Source: Gautieria morchelliformis (lineage: Eukaryota > Basidiomycota > Agaricomycetes > Gomphales > Gomphaceae). From it: 64,000 bases of DNA. Each line of letters begins with the position of its first letter. The stretch's first letter is position 1. Both the position numbers and the translations under genes were made by a program. Location of the stretch: positions 62,001 through 126,000 of the forward strand of contig WHVA01000200.1 of assembly GCA_015179125.1 (NCBI GenBank). Direction: 5' to 3'. Shown one piece after another: positions 36,204 to 47,962 of this stretch. The notes under the pieces were generated by a model. The model searched no databases, had not been told where the DNA came from, and saw nothing but the letters and a program-made list of their open reading frames with translations.

Positions 36204-38118
36204 TTACGAATAAAATTGCTCCGGATGATAGCCTGGGGTCATTGATGCCACGGAAATAGAAGACCGGGAAAGTGGTGGCGGAATGGAGGGATCGGCTACG
36301 ACCATCTCTAGTGAATTCGAACCGCCATCGACGACGGTCGGGGAATGCGATGCTTTGTGAGACGTGTCCGCAAGGAACATGGCATGAGCACGCTGCGAAT
36401 ACGCACTACGATCGACATTCCCTGATGTCTGATCCATGGCACCTACAGCTCGGGCAGCTGCTTTAGCGCGACGAGTACGTTTATCCCAAGGACAAAATGG
36501 ATGATTATGTGGGATACCTGGCGCTGGAATCACGACGGCTTTACGAAGCGAGTGGTCCACAGGCGAAAAGACTGTGATCTTTGCAGGACATGGTCGTTGC
36601 TCCATCACAGCTTCAACAATCTTGCCTCCTTGGATATGAACGTGAGCTGCGGAGGGCTTCGTCAGCTTACAATGTCATGACTTCATGCGGTGGACTCACG
36701 GCAGTATCGTTGCTTCAGTCCAGTCCGAGGGGGCACGGTAAAAGTGCATGTGTCATTAACAACCACGGTATCTGAGTGGTTGATGGGTCCCGTACTAAAC
36801 AGCTCCACAAGGGGCCCTTCAGCTACATCTCTGGGGATCTGACAAAAGATATGGCCTGCGATTGGACAGCGTGTGGGCACTGCAGAACAACCGATGAAAG
36901 GACGTCCTTGATTAACTGCGAACTGATATACCATGAGCCGACGTTTAAAGCCGGTTTATATGAAGGTACCGAACGAACATCTTGTTTAACTTCGGTCCGT
37001 CCAGGACATCGCCCATGGTCGAACCGACACTTCTCTTTCACAACACTGTTGTAAAATCTTCAAAGCTCACTCAGTATACGGAAATGGGTCGACCTCGTGC
37101 AATCATGCACACGCACTCAACCGATCGCTCGAAATGGCCCGTGTTTGACGCCTCCTCGGGCGGTTCGCCGATGCCATTTCGCAATAGATACATTGCATCT
37201 AGGTCGGAATCAGTCCGTTTGTAGTTCTTCCAGAGGTCTGCGGGAGCCCTGCCGCAAATGAAAGCGCCACGGCATTCGTGAGACATTTTCTGACATTTCA
37301 CACCTTCCCCGAGGAGTGTGACTGTGGTTGCTTTCGTAACCGAGCCACCCGTTCCGCCAGTCCAAGCATCCGTGCACTATGGCGCAAATCAACAAGGCGA
37401 AGTAGGGACAGTAACTTACAAGTCAACGCACCTTTTGCTTGATAATGGCAGACATAGCCATCATCCTTCTTTGATTATCCTGATGATCATTTGGATGGCC
37501 ACTCAGATCCATGATGTATGCAACAGAGTTGCCCATCTCAGGGACTCGCCAGTGATCAGGAACTTCCGTCAACGTCTCGACTCTGCTCACCCAGCTCTGA
37601 CGCGTGACCTGAACCATACCAGCAGCTAGCTTCCTTTCGGATTGTTTGATGGCAGTCGAGACACCGCGTTTCCTCTTCCGCGCCACACAGCCTACTGCGT
37701 CCATGTCATTGTCGCTTTCCTCAGTGTCACTGGTCGGCCTATCAGCCGCAGACGTCTGACAAGTTGAAGTTGAGCACTTCCGCGGGCGATTTATGAAAGG
37801 GCCCGAGATTGTGCTCGGCGCAGATCCCGAACGCGGACGCGTGCTGAAGGGCTCCGGGGTAGGAGGCGGTGACCGTTCCTGCAAGAATTGCGCCACGAAC
37901 GCGCAAAACTTTTCAAAATTAACCCATTTTGACGCGTTGTCTACAGAGTAGACAGTAGGGCACGCTTGAATTATCCGAACAGGGAAATACTATTTTTATG
38001 TTGGAGTAGATGTGGTTGTGAAAATGCAAAATAAACTCACCTTATCACGGTAAGCACGTATGACATCGTCCCCCACGACCTTAAGAAGCTCTTCGAGCTC
38101 TGAGGCAGTGGCTGCCAT
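36204..38118 (-). CDS. Zinc-finger protein resembling the N-terminal part of Agaricomycete transposon proteins
   Basis: Exon 1 from 38118 reads MAATASELEELLKVVGDD. Exon 2 has FVAQFLQERSPPPTPEPF and a nuclear-localisation-like CVARKRKRGVSTAI. Later exons carry KCQKMSHECRGAFICGRAP, QGRPFIGCSAVPTRCPIAG, RYCPHVHIQGGKIVEAV, QRPCPAKITVFSPVDHS and VVIPAPGIPHNHPFCPWDK. The Cys/His layout ending in HNHP resembles the GCM/WRKY-like DNA-binding fold at the front of large mushroom transposase proteins; I base this on memory of the family. The protein stops at 36204 (TPGYHPEQFYS) with no transposase core behind it. It is therefore either a truncated element copy or a domesticated DNA-binding protein. At least five introns with good splice sites argue against a random relic. 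Confidence 0.55.
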
Positions 38119-39133
38119 GAGCGTTGCATGTAGGAATGCTACTGGTTACATAAACCCAAAATTTTCCATTCACCCTGACCGCCTCGACATACCTTACGTC
38201 CAAGCTGACCGTTTGAATATGTGATTGTGTGTTGACTTTTACGTGGCTCGGTTGGTGTGCGCTTACCAGCGACGTGCAGCCGACTGCAAGAAGAAGACCA
38301 AGGAGTCTTAAAATTCTCGAGGGTTGGTGGGCTTAGCATGGAGTAGCAGGGAGCAGTGAACGTCAGTTGGACAACTTGGAGTACGACCAACACTCTTGAT
38401 GCATCTAGCTTACGTAAGGACTATAATGATCCGAGGTGACTTCTGCCAGTGACCTTGCGCTTGTCCACCGTGACACCTGTATCAAGACTTCACATCCATC
38501 CAATGCCACCAAGTCACCTTGATCATTTGACGTCCTGAATGTGCCCCAATGATACTGCAGTTAGATGGTTAAGTTCCTCTTCCCTCTCTCCCTGCGTTCT
38601 AGATGGTATTCGCGTCAACATCGCGCGTACAGCGTTTACCGGAACAATTCGGTAAAGACGCTGCGCCGTGGCTGTATAATTTGCGTCTATAGCAGGAACT
38701 CTCCCCATCATTCTTAAAATATCCAAATTTCAATATCCCTCCCGCGATCCATCACTCGATACTTCGTGGCAAGCGACGTACAACTGCTGCGAGAGTGTCT
38801 CGGTTCCCCCTCTCCTGCACGTCATTTATCTCAATCTAGCCTCACATCTGGACTACCATATTGTCTCAAGGTTGATCAGGTCATGTGGCTGTCGATGACT
38901 TCTGCGCATTACAAGGAATCAAACTCTGACACTGAGTGACAACAATCCTTTATGGGCTTCCATGTGATGCATATGGTGGGCCCGGATACATGGTCCGCAC
39001 TGCCATGGCGTTGCATTTGGGTAGAGCGATGCCATAACGCTACTCGAGGAGCCCTCATACGAAGCACACGTGCTATTCATACCGCTCTATGCAGCATTAA
39101 ACGGGATCCTAAGGTTAACCATTTGCAAAACGG
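38119..39133. other. Intergenic spacer
   Basis: About 1 kb between the start of the zinc-finger gene and the end of the first cupredoxin gene. Only short frames without family character are present. Confidence 0.4.
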
Positions 39134-39991
39134 TCATAATGCAGTGATTCCAGCCACGATGCCGACAAGTGTCAGCAGTGCAGCACCGCTGCTCGTCCGC
39201 ACGGCGCTGTTAGGTTTCGTAGTTGCGGAAGGTGATGAGCTTCCAGTCGGACTCCCTGTCGAATTGCTCCCCGAACTCGTCGAGTTGGCGGTGGAGTTGG
39301 CCATTGCGTTAGCCTGGTGAGATGACAGGGAAGGATCAACAAGCCATCGCCAGAGGGTGAAATTTGAAAATACCTGAAACTGAGTGAAGGTTTTATCCAC
39401 TGGTGGGTTGATCACTCCCACCATTCCGGATTTACAGTGGTTGGTTTGTCTTCAAAGGACGTAGCATTAGGAAGTCAGTCTTACAGGCAAATCCGGACCT
39501 TGTATAACTCCCACTCACGCGCAGTAGAACCAGATCGGCGTAGTCGACGAAACGTTTAGTATGAAGGAAGGGAATGGCGCACTGCTACCGTTGACCGGGA
39601 AGCTGGAAGGACGGGGACGTTGAATTGTGACAGGCAGATTAATATGAAGTGCGACATACAATGGTGAGGTGAAGCCATCATTGGTGCAGGGATCTGCAAA
39701 ACTACTCGCAAATACGGACTACAACGATCCTATCATTGTAACAGCAGAAGGAAGGAGAGAATAATGACAACTCACGTGGTTCTTGCTCAGGAAAACGAAG
39801 TTGATCATGTCCCCAACGGAGGCGTTCATGGAAGGCGGGTCGAACGTGAGTGAATTATTGCTTCCAACAGCCACAGAGAGGTTCGCCTATACCGATGTCA
39901 GTAACGGGCCTACTGCATCATATAATAGACATACCGCAGAGACTAAGGCGGGAACTATCGCAGCAAGAGCGAGGGTCATAAAAGAACGCAT
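39134..39991 (-). CDS. GPI-anchored serine-rich cupredoxin-like protein, copy 1
   Basis: Secreted cell-surface protein. The signal peptide is MRSFMTLALAAIVPALVSA (ATG at 39989-39991). The cupredoxin fold reads ANLSVAVGSNNSLTFDPPSM then VGDMINFVFLSKNH, where the His is a potential copper ligand. After an intron come DPCTNDGFTSP and FPSFILNVSSTTPIWFYC, with the second ligand-type Cys, then SGMVGVINPPVDKTFTQFQ. A Ser/Thr/Asn/Gly-rich linker leads to a C-terminal hydrophobic tail (GAALLTLVGIVAGITAL) suited to GPI attachment. At least four introns are present. TATATAAA on the minus strand near 40186-40194 is about 200 bases upstream. Function (copper or oxidative chemistry at the wall) is not established for this fungal family. 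Confidence 0.88.
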
Positions 39992-40571
39992 TCTGGAGAT
40001 CAAGGGTGATTATGGTGACTGGTAACTGATATGCTGTGGGGCTAATGACATGGTGAACCTGATACTTGTAGTGGGGACTCGCACGACGGCTTACCTCGCT
40101 CAACAAGCTACGAATGAATAATGGACCGACTCGCGGTTTCAACTTGAACGAAGAAGTGAAGGCGAAGGGTGCTTATTCCCAGAGCTTTATATAATACAGT
40201 ATGATGCCGGGGCGATCACATCGCTTAGTAGGCCCTAACCTTAGCCCAAATGCTATACACGTTGTGATGATAAGCCGCGCTCGGTTCCTGGGATCATGAT
40301 GATCACAACATGTTCCATACCACTTTGTCACGAATTTGTTATACCCAAAAATATTTACTGCCACTTCTCAAGTTTGCTGATCCAGGTTTGAGTTTCCGTT
40401 CGGGACTGAGAAAGGGCCTCCTAATATACTGTTGCTAGGGTGCGAAATAACTGCCATGATGGTAGCAGCAATCACACGTATGGTTGTTGTGGAAATAGAA
40501 GGTCTTGCTTCTTGGATGTACAGGCCAGATAAGTTATCCTCTACACTATGCCACCGATGGTAATCCAAAGC
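39992..40571. promoter_or_regulatory. Promoter spacer between cupredoxin paralogues
   Basis: About 580 bases between the two same-strand cupredoxin genes. A TATATAAA-type element lies near 40186-40194 on minus. No other gene is visible. Confidence 0.4.
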
Positions 40572-41494
40572 CTAGAGTAGCATCGCACCGATGGCGACAA
40601 TAGTGAGCAGCCCCGCTGCTCCACGAGTAGACAGGACTTTGGAGGCACCGTTAGGATTCGGCGACACGCTTGGAGACGCATTGCTCGCCGCCTGCGACGC
40701 AGAAGCTGATCCCGAAGCTCCACTTGCAGCGGCTCCCGACGCACTGGTGGCATTCATACCGCCTGGCGCTGCGGTGCTGTTCGCCGACGCTTTGGCCGCT
40801 GCCTGTGGGCAAAGTCAAGACATGGGAAGCGTCGTGGATTGTGGCTATTACACGTACAAGAAACGTATCGAAGCTCTTCTGGGGTGTCGCATTTATGCTG
40901 AAAACCATACCCATCTGACAATGGGAAACCGGGGTTTTCTACTGGAGTTGAGAAATTCTCACAGAGCTGAATAACACAATAATTACCTGAGCACAATAGA
41001 ACCATAGTGGAGTAGTCTGGTAACACGATCAGCGACTGTGGACACGAAGAATTTCTACATGCACACACGTTATTGATCGTAATACTCCACGTAGGGAAGC
41101 TACCATTGGCAATTGTGGAATTCGCTGGTATTGGCATACTTGACCCGGGACATTAATTGAACAGGTAGTAGGCTTATGAACTGGGGCTTACAAGCCAGAG
41201 TTGACTCCTAATGAACCATTGAACATGGCCTTCGTGCAGGGCGATGCAAATGTGCTCTGGGTCGCAGACTAACACCCAACATCCAAGTCAGAGACAGTCA
41301 TAGATTAGAAAAAAAGGGCAACACACGTGGTTCTTAGCTTGGAATTCGAAATTAATCTGATCTCCCGCAGCCGCGGTGATGTTGGACGGGTTGAACGCTA
41401 GTTGACCACCAGCACCAACGGTGACGGTGTGAACTTCGCCAAGAACAGCAGCCGGAATGGCAGCGAGAGCAAGAGCTGTAGAGAAGAAACGCAT
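40572..41494 (-). CDS. GPI-anchored serine-rich cupredoxin-like protein, copy 2
   Basis: Paralogue of the preceding gene with the same layout. The signal peptide is MRFFSTALALAAIPAAVLG (ATG at 41492-41494), then VHTVTVGAGGQLAFNPSNIT and AAGDQINFEFQAKNH with the potential copper-ligand His. Next come STFASPCTKAMFNGSLGVNS, NGSFPTWSITINNV, a Cys-containing strand and SGMVFSINA. The Ala/Ser/Asn-rich linker ends in a hydrophobic GPI-type tail (GAAGLLTIVAIGAMLL). Introns sit in equivalent places, including one right after KNH in both genes, which indicates gene duplication. Its promoter faces the thioredoxin gene at 41982. Confidence 0.87.
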
Positions 41495-41981
41495 TTTGCT
41501 ACCAGGCAGACACGACGAGTGAGCGAAAACGAATGTAAGGTCCTGACAAGCCTGAGCGGAAAGAAGAAGACAAATGAAAGCCTGTGGAAATGTAAGATAC
41601 GTCAGAATACGGCTCTGGCAAGTACGAACGACTGAAACACTCACTCCGCTGGCGGAGAGAAAGATACCAAAGTGGGGGGAGGGGATGAATCAAGGTGGTA
41701 ACCAGACCTATACGCTATATAGGTCTCCGACAAGCGAGATAACCATGCTACCAAGCCGTCGGCTTGATCTCATAGAAACACTGACGTCACACAGCTAAAC
41801 ATTAAATTGCCCAGTTTAGGCTAAATTGTCTACGGCAGTCCTTGCAAGAAGAAGTAGGCATGTCTAGTCATGAAGTATATCTGATATTCACTTAAAAAAC
41901 GTCCTCAGGAAAGCTTCGTGCCACAGCATTTCAAATTCCAGTCGACCCAAAGAGCTGGCGAGTCGCGCCTCAGTCTGTCAA
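41495..41981. promoter_or_regulatory. Divergent promoter, cupredoxin copy 2 and thioredoxin
   Basis: A 487-base spacer serving two oppositely oriented genes. A perfect inverted repeat (AGACCTATA, 5-base spacer, TATAGGTCT) at 41704-41726 includes TATATAG and lies about 210 bases before the cupredoxin ATG. Confidence 0.5.
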
Positions 41982-42578
41982 ATGTTGCCGCCAATTCGTC
42001 CATTGTTGACGTTGCGCGTCAGTCCCCGAGCGTTTTCTTGCTCTAGGAGGACATTTTCTGTCACAACACGGTCAAGACAGCAGATCCATGATGCAGACGA
42101 AATTGTGTGTCCAACCAGGCTGCCAGGCTCTTTAAACCTTACATCTCATCGTGTCGCGGTCAGACCTTCAAGTCTCATATTTCTAACACGAAGGACAAGG
42201 TTATTCTTGTAGATTTCTATGAAGAGTGAGTTGGCGTTCTTCCATATTTGTTTAGCTGTGACATTCATGAATATCCAGCTGGTGTCCACCGTGCAAAGTG
42301 CTTTCTCCATTGTTAGAACGACTAGAAGGTGACCCGTCCTTAATTGGCGCTCAATCTCTCGACTTGGTAACTATCAAGGGAGAGAGTGTCCCTAATTTAG
42401 CATTGGAATACAAGGTCAGTATCTCATTCGCATACACTACGCTACCTGATCATTCGTGAGTCAGATACGGGCGGTACCAACAGTGTTTGCATTTAGAAAC
42501 GGGTCTGTGATTGGCAAGTTCACAGGAGCTCTCAGTCTACCCCAGATCAAATCGTGGTTTACCACTCTGATGAAATAG
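41982..42578 (+). CDS. Thioredoxin, probably mitochondrial, with WCPPC active site
   Basis: Small dithiol-disulfide oxidoreductase. From ATG 41982 the N-terminus is Arg/Ser-rich and lacks acidic residues (MLPPIRPLLTLRVSPRAFSC), as in a mitochondrial presequence. After a proposed intron 42071-42126 the fold begins with DKVILVDFYE. A second intron (42226-42278) joins to DWCPPCKVLSPLLERLEGDP. The protein continues LVTIKGESVPNLALEYK, then across the intron 42415-42464 IRAVPTVFAFRNGSVIGKF (cis-Pro in VPT), and ends SLPQIKSWFTTLMK. The active site is CPPC rather than the usual CGPC, encoded at 42283-42294 by TGT CCA CCG TGC. All core elements are otherwise present. The first intron is a proposal that fits frame and presequence; it is the least certain part. 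Confidence 0.85.
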
Positions 42579-42981
42579 ATGGCTTCATACCGGTCTTCGA
42601 GAGAGAGCGATTGATGCTGTTGAATGTCACTTCACATCAGACGGTATGGATTTGAGCACGGTTGAGCGCGCTTATGCGGTGTTGTGTGGTAAATACAGGG
42701 TGATACTGACAAGAAAGCACGGTAACGGCACGAGGGAACGAAAAGAGCGTATGACGGGCGACGGCACAGAGGGGTAAGAATAGGCGACGAGGTAATCTAG
42801 GAGTCTATACCGAGGGTAACTGATATAGACGAAAGATACTGAAACAGGGGGAGTAGACAACTTGAAGAATGTTGAACTTGCAAGCAATAAGTCAAGGATT
42901 GAAGTGGTGCGTAAGGATGAACTTCCGCAGATGCAAAAACGAGTCTAAAAGGAGAGGACGAGCCGAGAGATCGAACAACGC
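42579..42981. other. Convergent 3' spacer
   Basis: About 400 bases between the thioredoxin stop and the S-adenosylmethionine synthetase stop. No feature is recognised. Confidence 0.4.
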
Positions 42982-44431
42982 TCATAGTTTAAGCTGTTTG
43001 GGCTTCTCCCAGTTATATTCCGGGTTACCAAAGTGGCCGTACGAGGCCGTCTTAAGGTAGATCGGTTTTTGGAGGTCCAATTCACGGACTGAAAGAACAT
43101 CAGTCCTATGTAAGGAATGCAATGTAGACGAAACACCCAGCATACCAATGACACCAGGCCTGAGGTCCCAGTTGTTCCTAATGACGGCGACAAGCTCCGC
43201 ATCAGTCTTTTTTCCGGTGCCGTATGAGTCGACATAGATGGCAAGAGGCTCCGCTACACCAATAGCGTAGGAAAGCTGAACGAGGACACGACGTGCCAGG
43301 CCTGCAACGACGAGTGACTTGGCTGTCGCATAATTCGCATTAGTATGCGGAACCGGCCCACAGCACCATTTGCTTACCGATCCATCGGGCAGTGTATGCT
43401 GCCGAACGATCGACCTTGGAGAAGTCCTTCCCGGAGAAGGCACCCCCACCGTGTGCACCCCATCCACCATAGGTATCAACGATGATCTTGCGGCCTGTTA
43501 GACCAGCGTCCCCTTGGGGGCCACCTATGACGAAACGACCTGACGGTTGGATCTGAGACGGAAAGGGGACATTGAGACAAGTAACCACAGTGATTGAATA
43601 GATACAAACATGATAGATGGTCCTGTCGTCCAATAGGCTGGCAGGAATGACCTTCTTGATAACCTTCTCCAAGATCTCCGACCTGAGTTTCTCGGTAGAG
43701 ATCTCCTCTGCGTGCTGGGTCGAGATAACAACGGTGTCGACGCGCAAAGGAATGGTTGCACCACCATCCTTCTTGTACTCAACGGTGACTTGAGTCTTAG
43801 AGTCAGGGCGGAGCCAAGCAAGGAGACCAGAGCGGCGAGCCGCAGCGAGGGCCGCATTGAGCTTGTGTGCCAGCATGATCGTCAGCGGCATACACTCCTC
43901 AGTCTCATCGGTAGCATATCCAAACATAATACCCTGATCTCCCGCACCGTGATCCTCGAGCGAACCGTGGTCAAGACCTTGGGCGATGTCAGGACTCTGC
44001 TGCTCGATCGCGACGAGAATATTGCAAGTCTTGTAATCAAAGCCCTTCTCGGACGAGTCGTACCCGATCTGCTTGATCGTATTGCGGATAACCTTTTGGT
44101 AGTCCAAATTGGCTTTGGTGCTGATCTCGCCAAAAACCATGATCATGCCGGTTTTGGAGGCAGTCTCGCACGCAACCTTGGATGAAGGGTCTTGAGCGAG
44201 ACATGCATCGAGCTTGAGAGCATAATGAGCAAAGAGCACATTGGTAATCACTAGAAAGTCCTTACGATGGCGTCCGAGACCTGGTCGCAAATTTTGTCTG
44301 GACGGGTGAGGATTTGATTGTCTGTGTAACGACCAGTACATACCGGGATGACCTTCTCCAACACTTTCGCTGGTGAAGAGGAAGTGACCTGGCGCGAGAG
44401 CGCCGTGCACGTTACCGTTGACAGAGGGCAT
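42982..44431 (-). CDS. SAM2: S-adenosylmethionine synthetase
   Basis: Makes S-adenosylmethionine from methionine and ATP, with cleavage of triphosphate; cytosolic. Signature blocks: [14 protein letters not shown] at the N-terminus (ATP/Met-binding His), [15 protein letters not shown] (the hexapeptide motif), [19 protein letters not shown] and [19 protein letters not shown] (the P-loop-like nonapeptide). The C-terminal exons give [44 protein letters not shown] and the end KPKQLKL at 42982. Start ATG is 44431. Introns include one directly after GEGHP, one within the following DKICDQ/SDAIL block, and others near 43560-43610, 43330-43380 and 43090-43145. Full length is expected, about 390-400 residues. 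Confidence 0.96.
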
Positions 44432-44672
44432 GGATGGAAGGGGGCGGGTTAAGGGTGGTGAGGGTGGTGGAAGAGAAACGGACGAAAATTTAAGATCGCG
44501 CCTCGGCCGCTAACCGACAGTTTTTCGATCACGCCATTTGTGAGACAATATGGATAACTGCTTGCACTGCATTGTAGTATAGATGTCATCTTTGAAGGCT
44601 TCTTTTTATGCGATGGGTTTCTGTTACACGTCGTGGGAAAATACTCTACAAACTAAAAGGCAAGGAAAAAGC

Positions 44673-47650
44673 CTATAACCAACCAACTCCAAGCGGATCC
44701 GATTGTTGGCCATTCAATGGCTGGGAAGGGGGTGATTCCACGCCTGGAACGCTCACCAAACTTGGGCTTCGGCTTAGAGGTAGAGGGAGGGCAGAGGGCG
44801 TGGAGGCGTGGAAGGTGTCAGACCCACGTGATGGTGTTGATAGATAAGGGCGAGAAATGGCAAAAGGGGAAGAAGAATAACTTAGCGGTGTAGGTTGGGC
44901 GACGGTGGGATCGTGTGGTAATGACGTTATTGGCGATGAAGAGCGGCCATCGAGATGGTCGAGGGGTTGCGTCCGCGGAACACTCGAAGATGGGTTTTGT
45001 TTTAGCGATGCCCATGGATTGTCGTCATTCAAAGCCACTATGGCATGAGATGATAGATTGTCTACCCTGTCGGCCCACGGCTTATTTGTCGAGTCTGTCG
45101 CCTGTAACTCCCCGCCTCTTGTTGATAGGTCGGAATTGGCACTGGGAGAACCCGGACTAACGACCAAGTCCCTCGTGACGCCTTCATAAGCATCTCGAAC
45201 CCCTGAAAGAGCCGCAGACGCGTTTGATGATAGCTTTCCCCACATCGACCTCAGCCCCCCACCTGTGAATGCATCAGGAAGCTTAGGAAGCGCAGGCCCG
45301 GGTCTGCTTTGGTGTGGTAACGAAGAAGGTCCAGCTTCCGACTGTGGTGACTCTGAACTTGGCGGTTGAAGAGAGTACGTGGAGTTGACAGTACCAAAGG
45401 GCTTGAAACTGTCCCCACGTGTAATCGGAAGACGCTCTGACCGTGTAGGAAGTGTGGGTGACGACGTTGACCCTAGCGTAGTACCAAGGCCATTAGTCTG
45501 GGGAATGCGGTCGGAAGTAGCTGCACTTGGAGGGGTAGATGGTGAGCTCTGTGGCTCTGAAGGTATCTCAGCCGGCGGCGCAATGGGATCGTCGTCAGCG
45601 GATTCGATCGTTTCCACGCCAGCCGTCTGAGCGATTACAATTCTGCCATTCATCTCCTCATCTGATCGTCCATACAACTCATGCCAAAACCGTACATCCT
45701 TTGGGTTTGGGAACAACACGCCCATGTCTGCATCTGGAGAGCGACTCGTTGGATTGTCAAGAGACGTGTCATATTCCGGGTTTTTGTTCTTCTCCATCTC
45801 CTCTGGAGAGTTGAACCAGTCCCACGCGCTGACAGTACACTCACATGGTGGTTTGCCACCATCATCCACACGGCGCTCTTGTTCGTTGTTATGCAAAAAT
45901 GTTCCAAACTGGCACGAGTATAGGTGATAATGAAGTCGCTCAAGGAAGCGCTGATTGAATTCGAACCGTGTTGGAAACTGCCGCTGGATCTGACGAACGC
46001 ACTCGAGAAATTGATGGAATACTGGACTGGTTTCCTTAAGGTGATGTTGAGGCGTAAATTTGTTCTGCACAGAGGCTAGAAATGCCTGGGCCGCTTCTGC
46101 GCCACCTGTATTATCATTCGCGCCGGCGGTGAGGAAGAATTTTTCCGAAGAGAGATGACCACACCGATCGAGAAACCTGTGTCCGAAAGATAACCAATCT
46201 TTTTCAATGAGGATCTGAAAACCACGCATGGTGCGGTAAAAGGGGTCAAGGCAGAGTTGAGCTAGAGACGACAGCTGAGTAGTACGATCCCAACCATCGG
46301 AACAATGTATAAGCACGTGTGATGAGTTAACGTGAATATTGCGAACAACGAGAAGGGTGCCGTCCAGGAGGGCAGAAATGTATCGAAGCCATCCGGACCT
46401 TCTTAACGCCTGCCGATCTAAGAAGATGTCGTCCAACGGAAGCGGTCTCGATCCATCGATGTTTAGTAAAGCAGCAGCGGCAATATCTGCCTCTCGAAGT
46501 GCTTCGATGACTTTTGCCAGTGAATCACGCATGACGTGGATGTTGTCGACACCGAGGTACACCTTTCTGGCGTCCTTGTAATGGTCCATGTTCTCCGTTC
46601 CAGCTCCCTTGGCGAATGTAGCCATAGCATTGGTAGTCGGCCGTGCGTCGGTTATGAGGTTGGTAGCTGTCGCGCCATAGACCTTGGTTTCGACAAATGG
46701 AGAATGTGGAGAATGATGAGATTGAAAAATGGCTTCGACAAGTTTCTCATCCTGCACGGACCGGTTATTGGTCAACCCAACCATGGGTTGGCTGGAGCGC
46801 GTTATAGTACCCTGTCAGAACTATGAGGAACTTATATACCGGTGAGGCTAAAATTGCGCACAAAATTGGCCCAGTGAAGATATGAGAGCGCTGGTATGCG
46901 CGACCTGCTGCGATGCTTGCATGCATATGCGAGTGTAGTATCGCTGATCTTGGTGGGAACTACCAGGCGAGCCGGGTACGTAGGACAAAACTACTACCCT
47001 GTCGGCCTTCACACTACCCAAGACATGAAGCAACTTACCGAATAATCTTTATTGATATCAGTGAACCGCCACGCCTTTGTGCGGGAGCCTACGCCCATGC
47101 GCGCAAATTCCTCGCGAGGAGAATATAGTGACCACCCAGTTCTAGTTGGCAAGGGCGGATTGGGTTCATAGTTGTAAGCGTAAAGTTGTGTAACCGATGC
47201 TACATCTCATCGTCAGTATTGTTTTGAATGTAAGTATCGCAACGCACTGGCGACTGTAAGTTCCCTCACACTCTCGAATACATCGGATGCCTCCTGCTCT
47301 TGCGCAAACGACAACGTGAAAGTTTCAAAGGTACGGCATCGAAATGCAACAGGCGTGAAACCTTGTAGTGTCTGGGGCATGCGGGTGACGAGAGAAATTA
47401 AAGGATATGGAACCTGAAGCGCTTTAGCCAGCAGTAAACCAGTGGTAGGTGGCCACAACTCACCCACATCTCCTCCTCAGGCGCCCCATCCGCTTTGTAT
47501 ATGAGATGGTGAGCAGTGAGATGCAACGTCCCAGTGGTGGTGCTACCAGGTTTATTACACGACACGCCCATGACCTGCAGAGACGTGTTCAGTATCGCCT
47601 TCGCTACGCCCTGTATGTGTCCCGACCTTGGCCACTCTGATAGAATCCAT
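44673..47650 (-). CDS. YMR1: Myotubularin-type phosphoinositide 3-phosphatase
   Basis: Removes the 3-phosphate from PI3P and PI(3,5)P2 on endosomal membranes. The N-terminus (MDSIRVAK, ATG 47648-47650) leads to a PH-GRAM domain: GSTTTGTLHLTAHHLIYKAD, then VPYPLISLVTRMPQTLQG and FRCRTFETFTLSF. The catalytic domain includes WRFTDINKDYS, VGLTNNRSVQDEKLVEAIF, AMATFAKGAGTENMDHYKD and the CX5R loop VLIHCSDGWDRTTQLSSLAQ, followed by the family block RTMRGFQILIEKDWLSFGHR. The 3' exon is 703 codons long without interruption. After the phosphatase domain it encodes a long Ser/Pro-rich tail (for example LPTRSERLPITRGDSFKP) ending at 44673. The active site is intact, so this is an active rather than dead myotubularin. 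It is divergent from SPB4 with a 312-base gap. Confidence 0.94.
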
Positions 47651-47962
47651 GGTCGGGGAGTTTCTGAATTTGACAAGCAGCCACGGTAAATGATCTAATC
47701 GCAAAACGTATACGTAGTAGTACTGTGGCTTGTCAATTGCCGGTTGCGCCCTCTCGCGCCCTCACAGCGGACCTTTTTTCGCGCTTACTTCGTAGTGGAA
47801 ATAGTGAGTATCCTTGTTCAATTATGCTGCGTCCTCCATGCATAGTGAGACTCAATGTTGTCCTATTCGACCACAGACAATCAGCACCGTGTCTAGCCGG
47901 GCAACCCGAGTGTCCGAGCGCACTGCCTGGGAGACTCGTGATTTGCTTCAAAGTTTTTCACC
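47651..47962. promoter_or_regulatory. Divergent promoter, YMR1 and SPB4
   Basis: A 312-base spacer between two ATGs in opposite directions. It must carry both promoters. No specific factor site is identified with confidence. Confidence 0.5.

Noticed and set aside
36300-36330. tRNA B-box-like sequence (GGTTCGAATTC on minus)
   Set aside because: It falls inside coding sequence of the zinc-finger gene (DGGSNSLEMVV) and no A box or cloverleaf can be formed.
43712-44185. 157-codon plus-strand frame
   Set aside because: It lies entirely opposite the S-adenosylmethionine synthetase exon, whose motifs are unmistakable.
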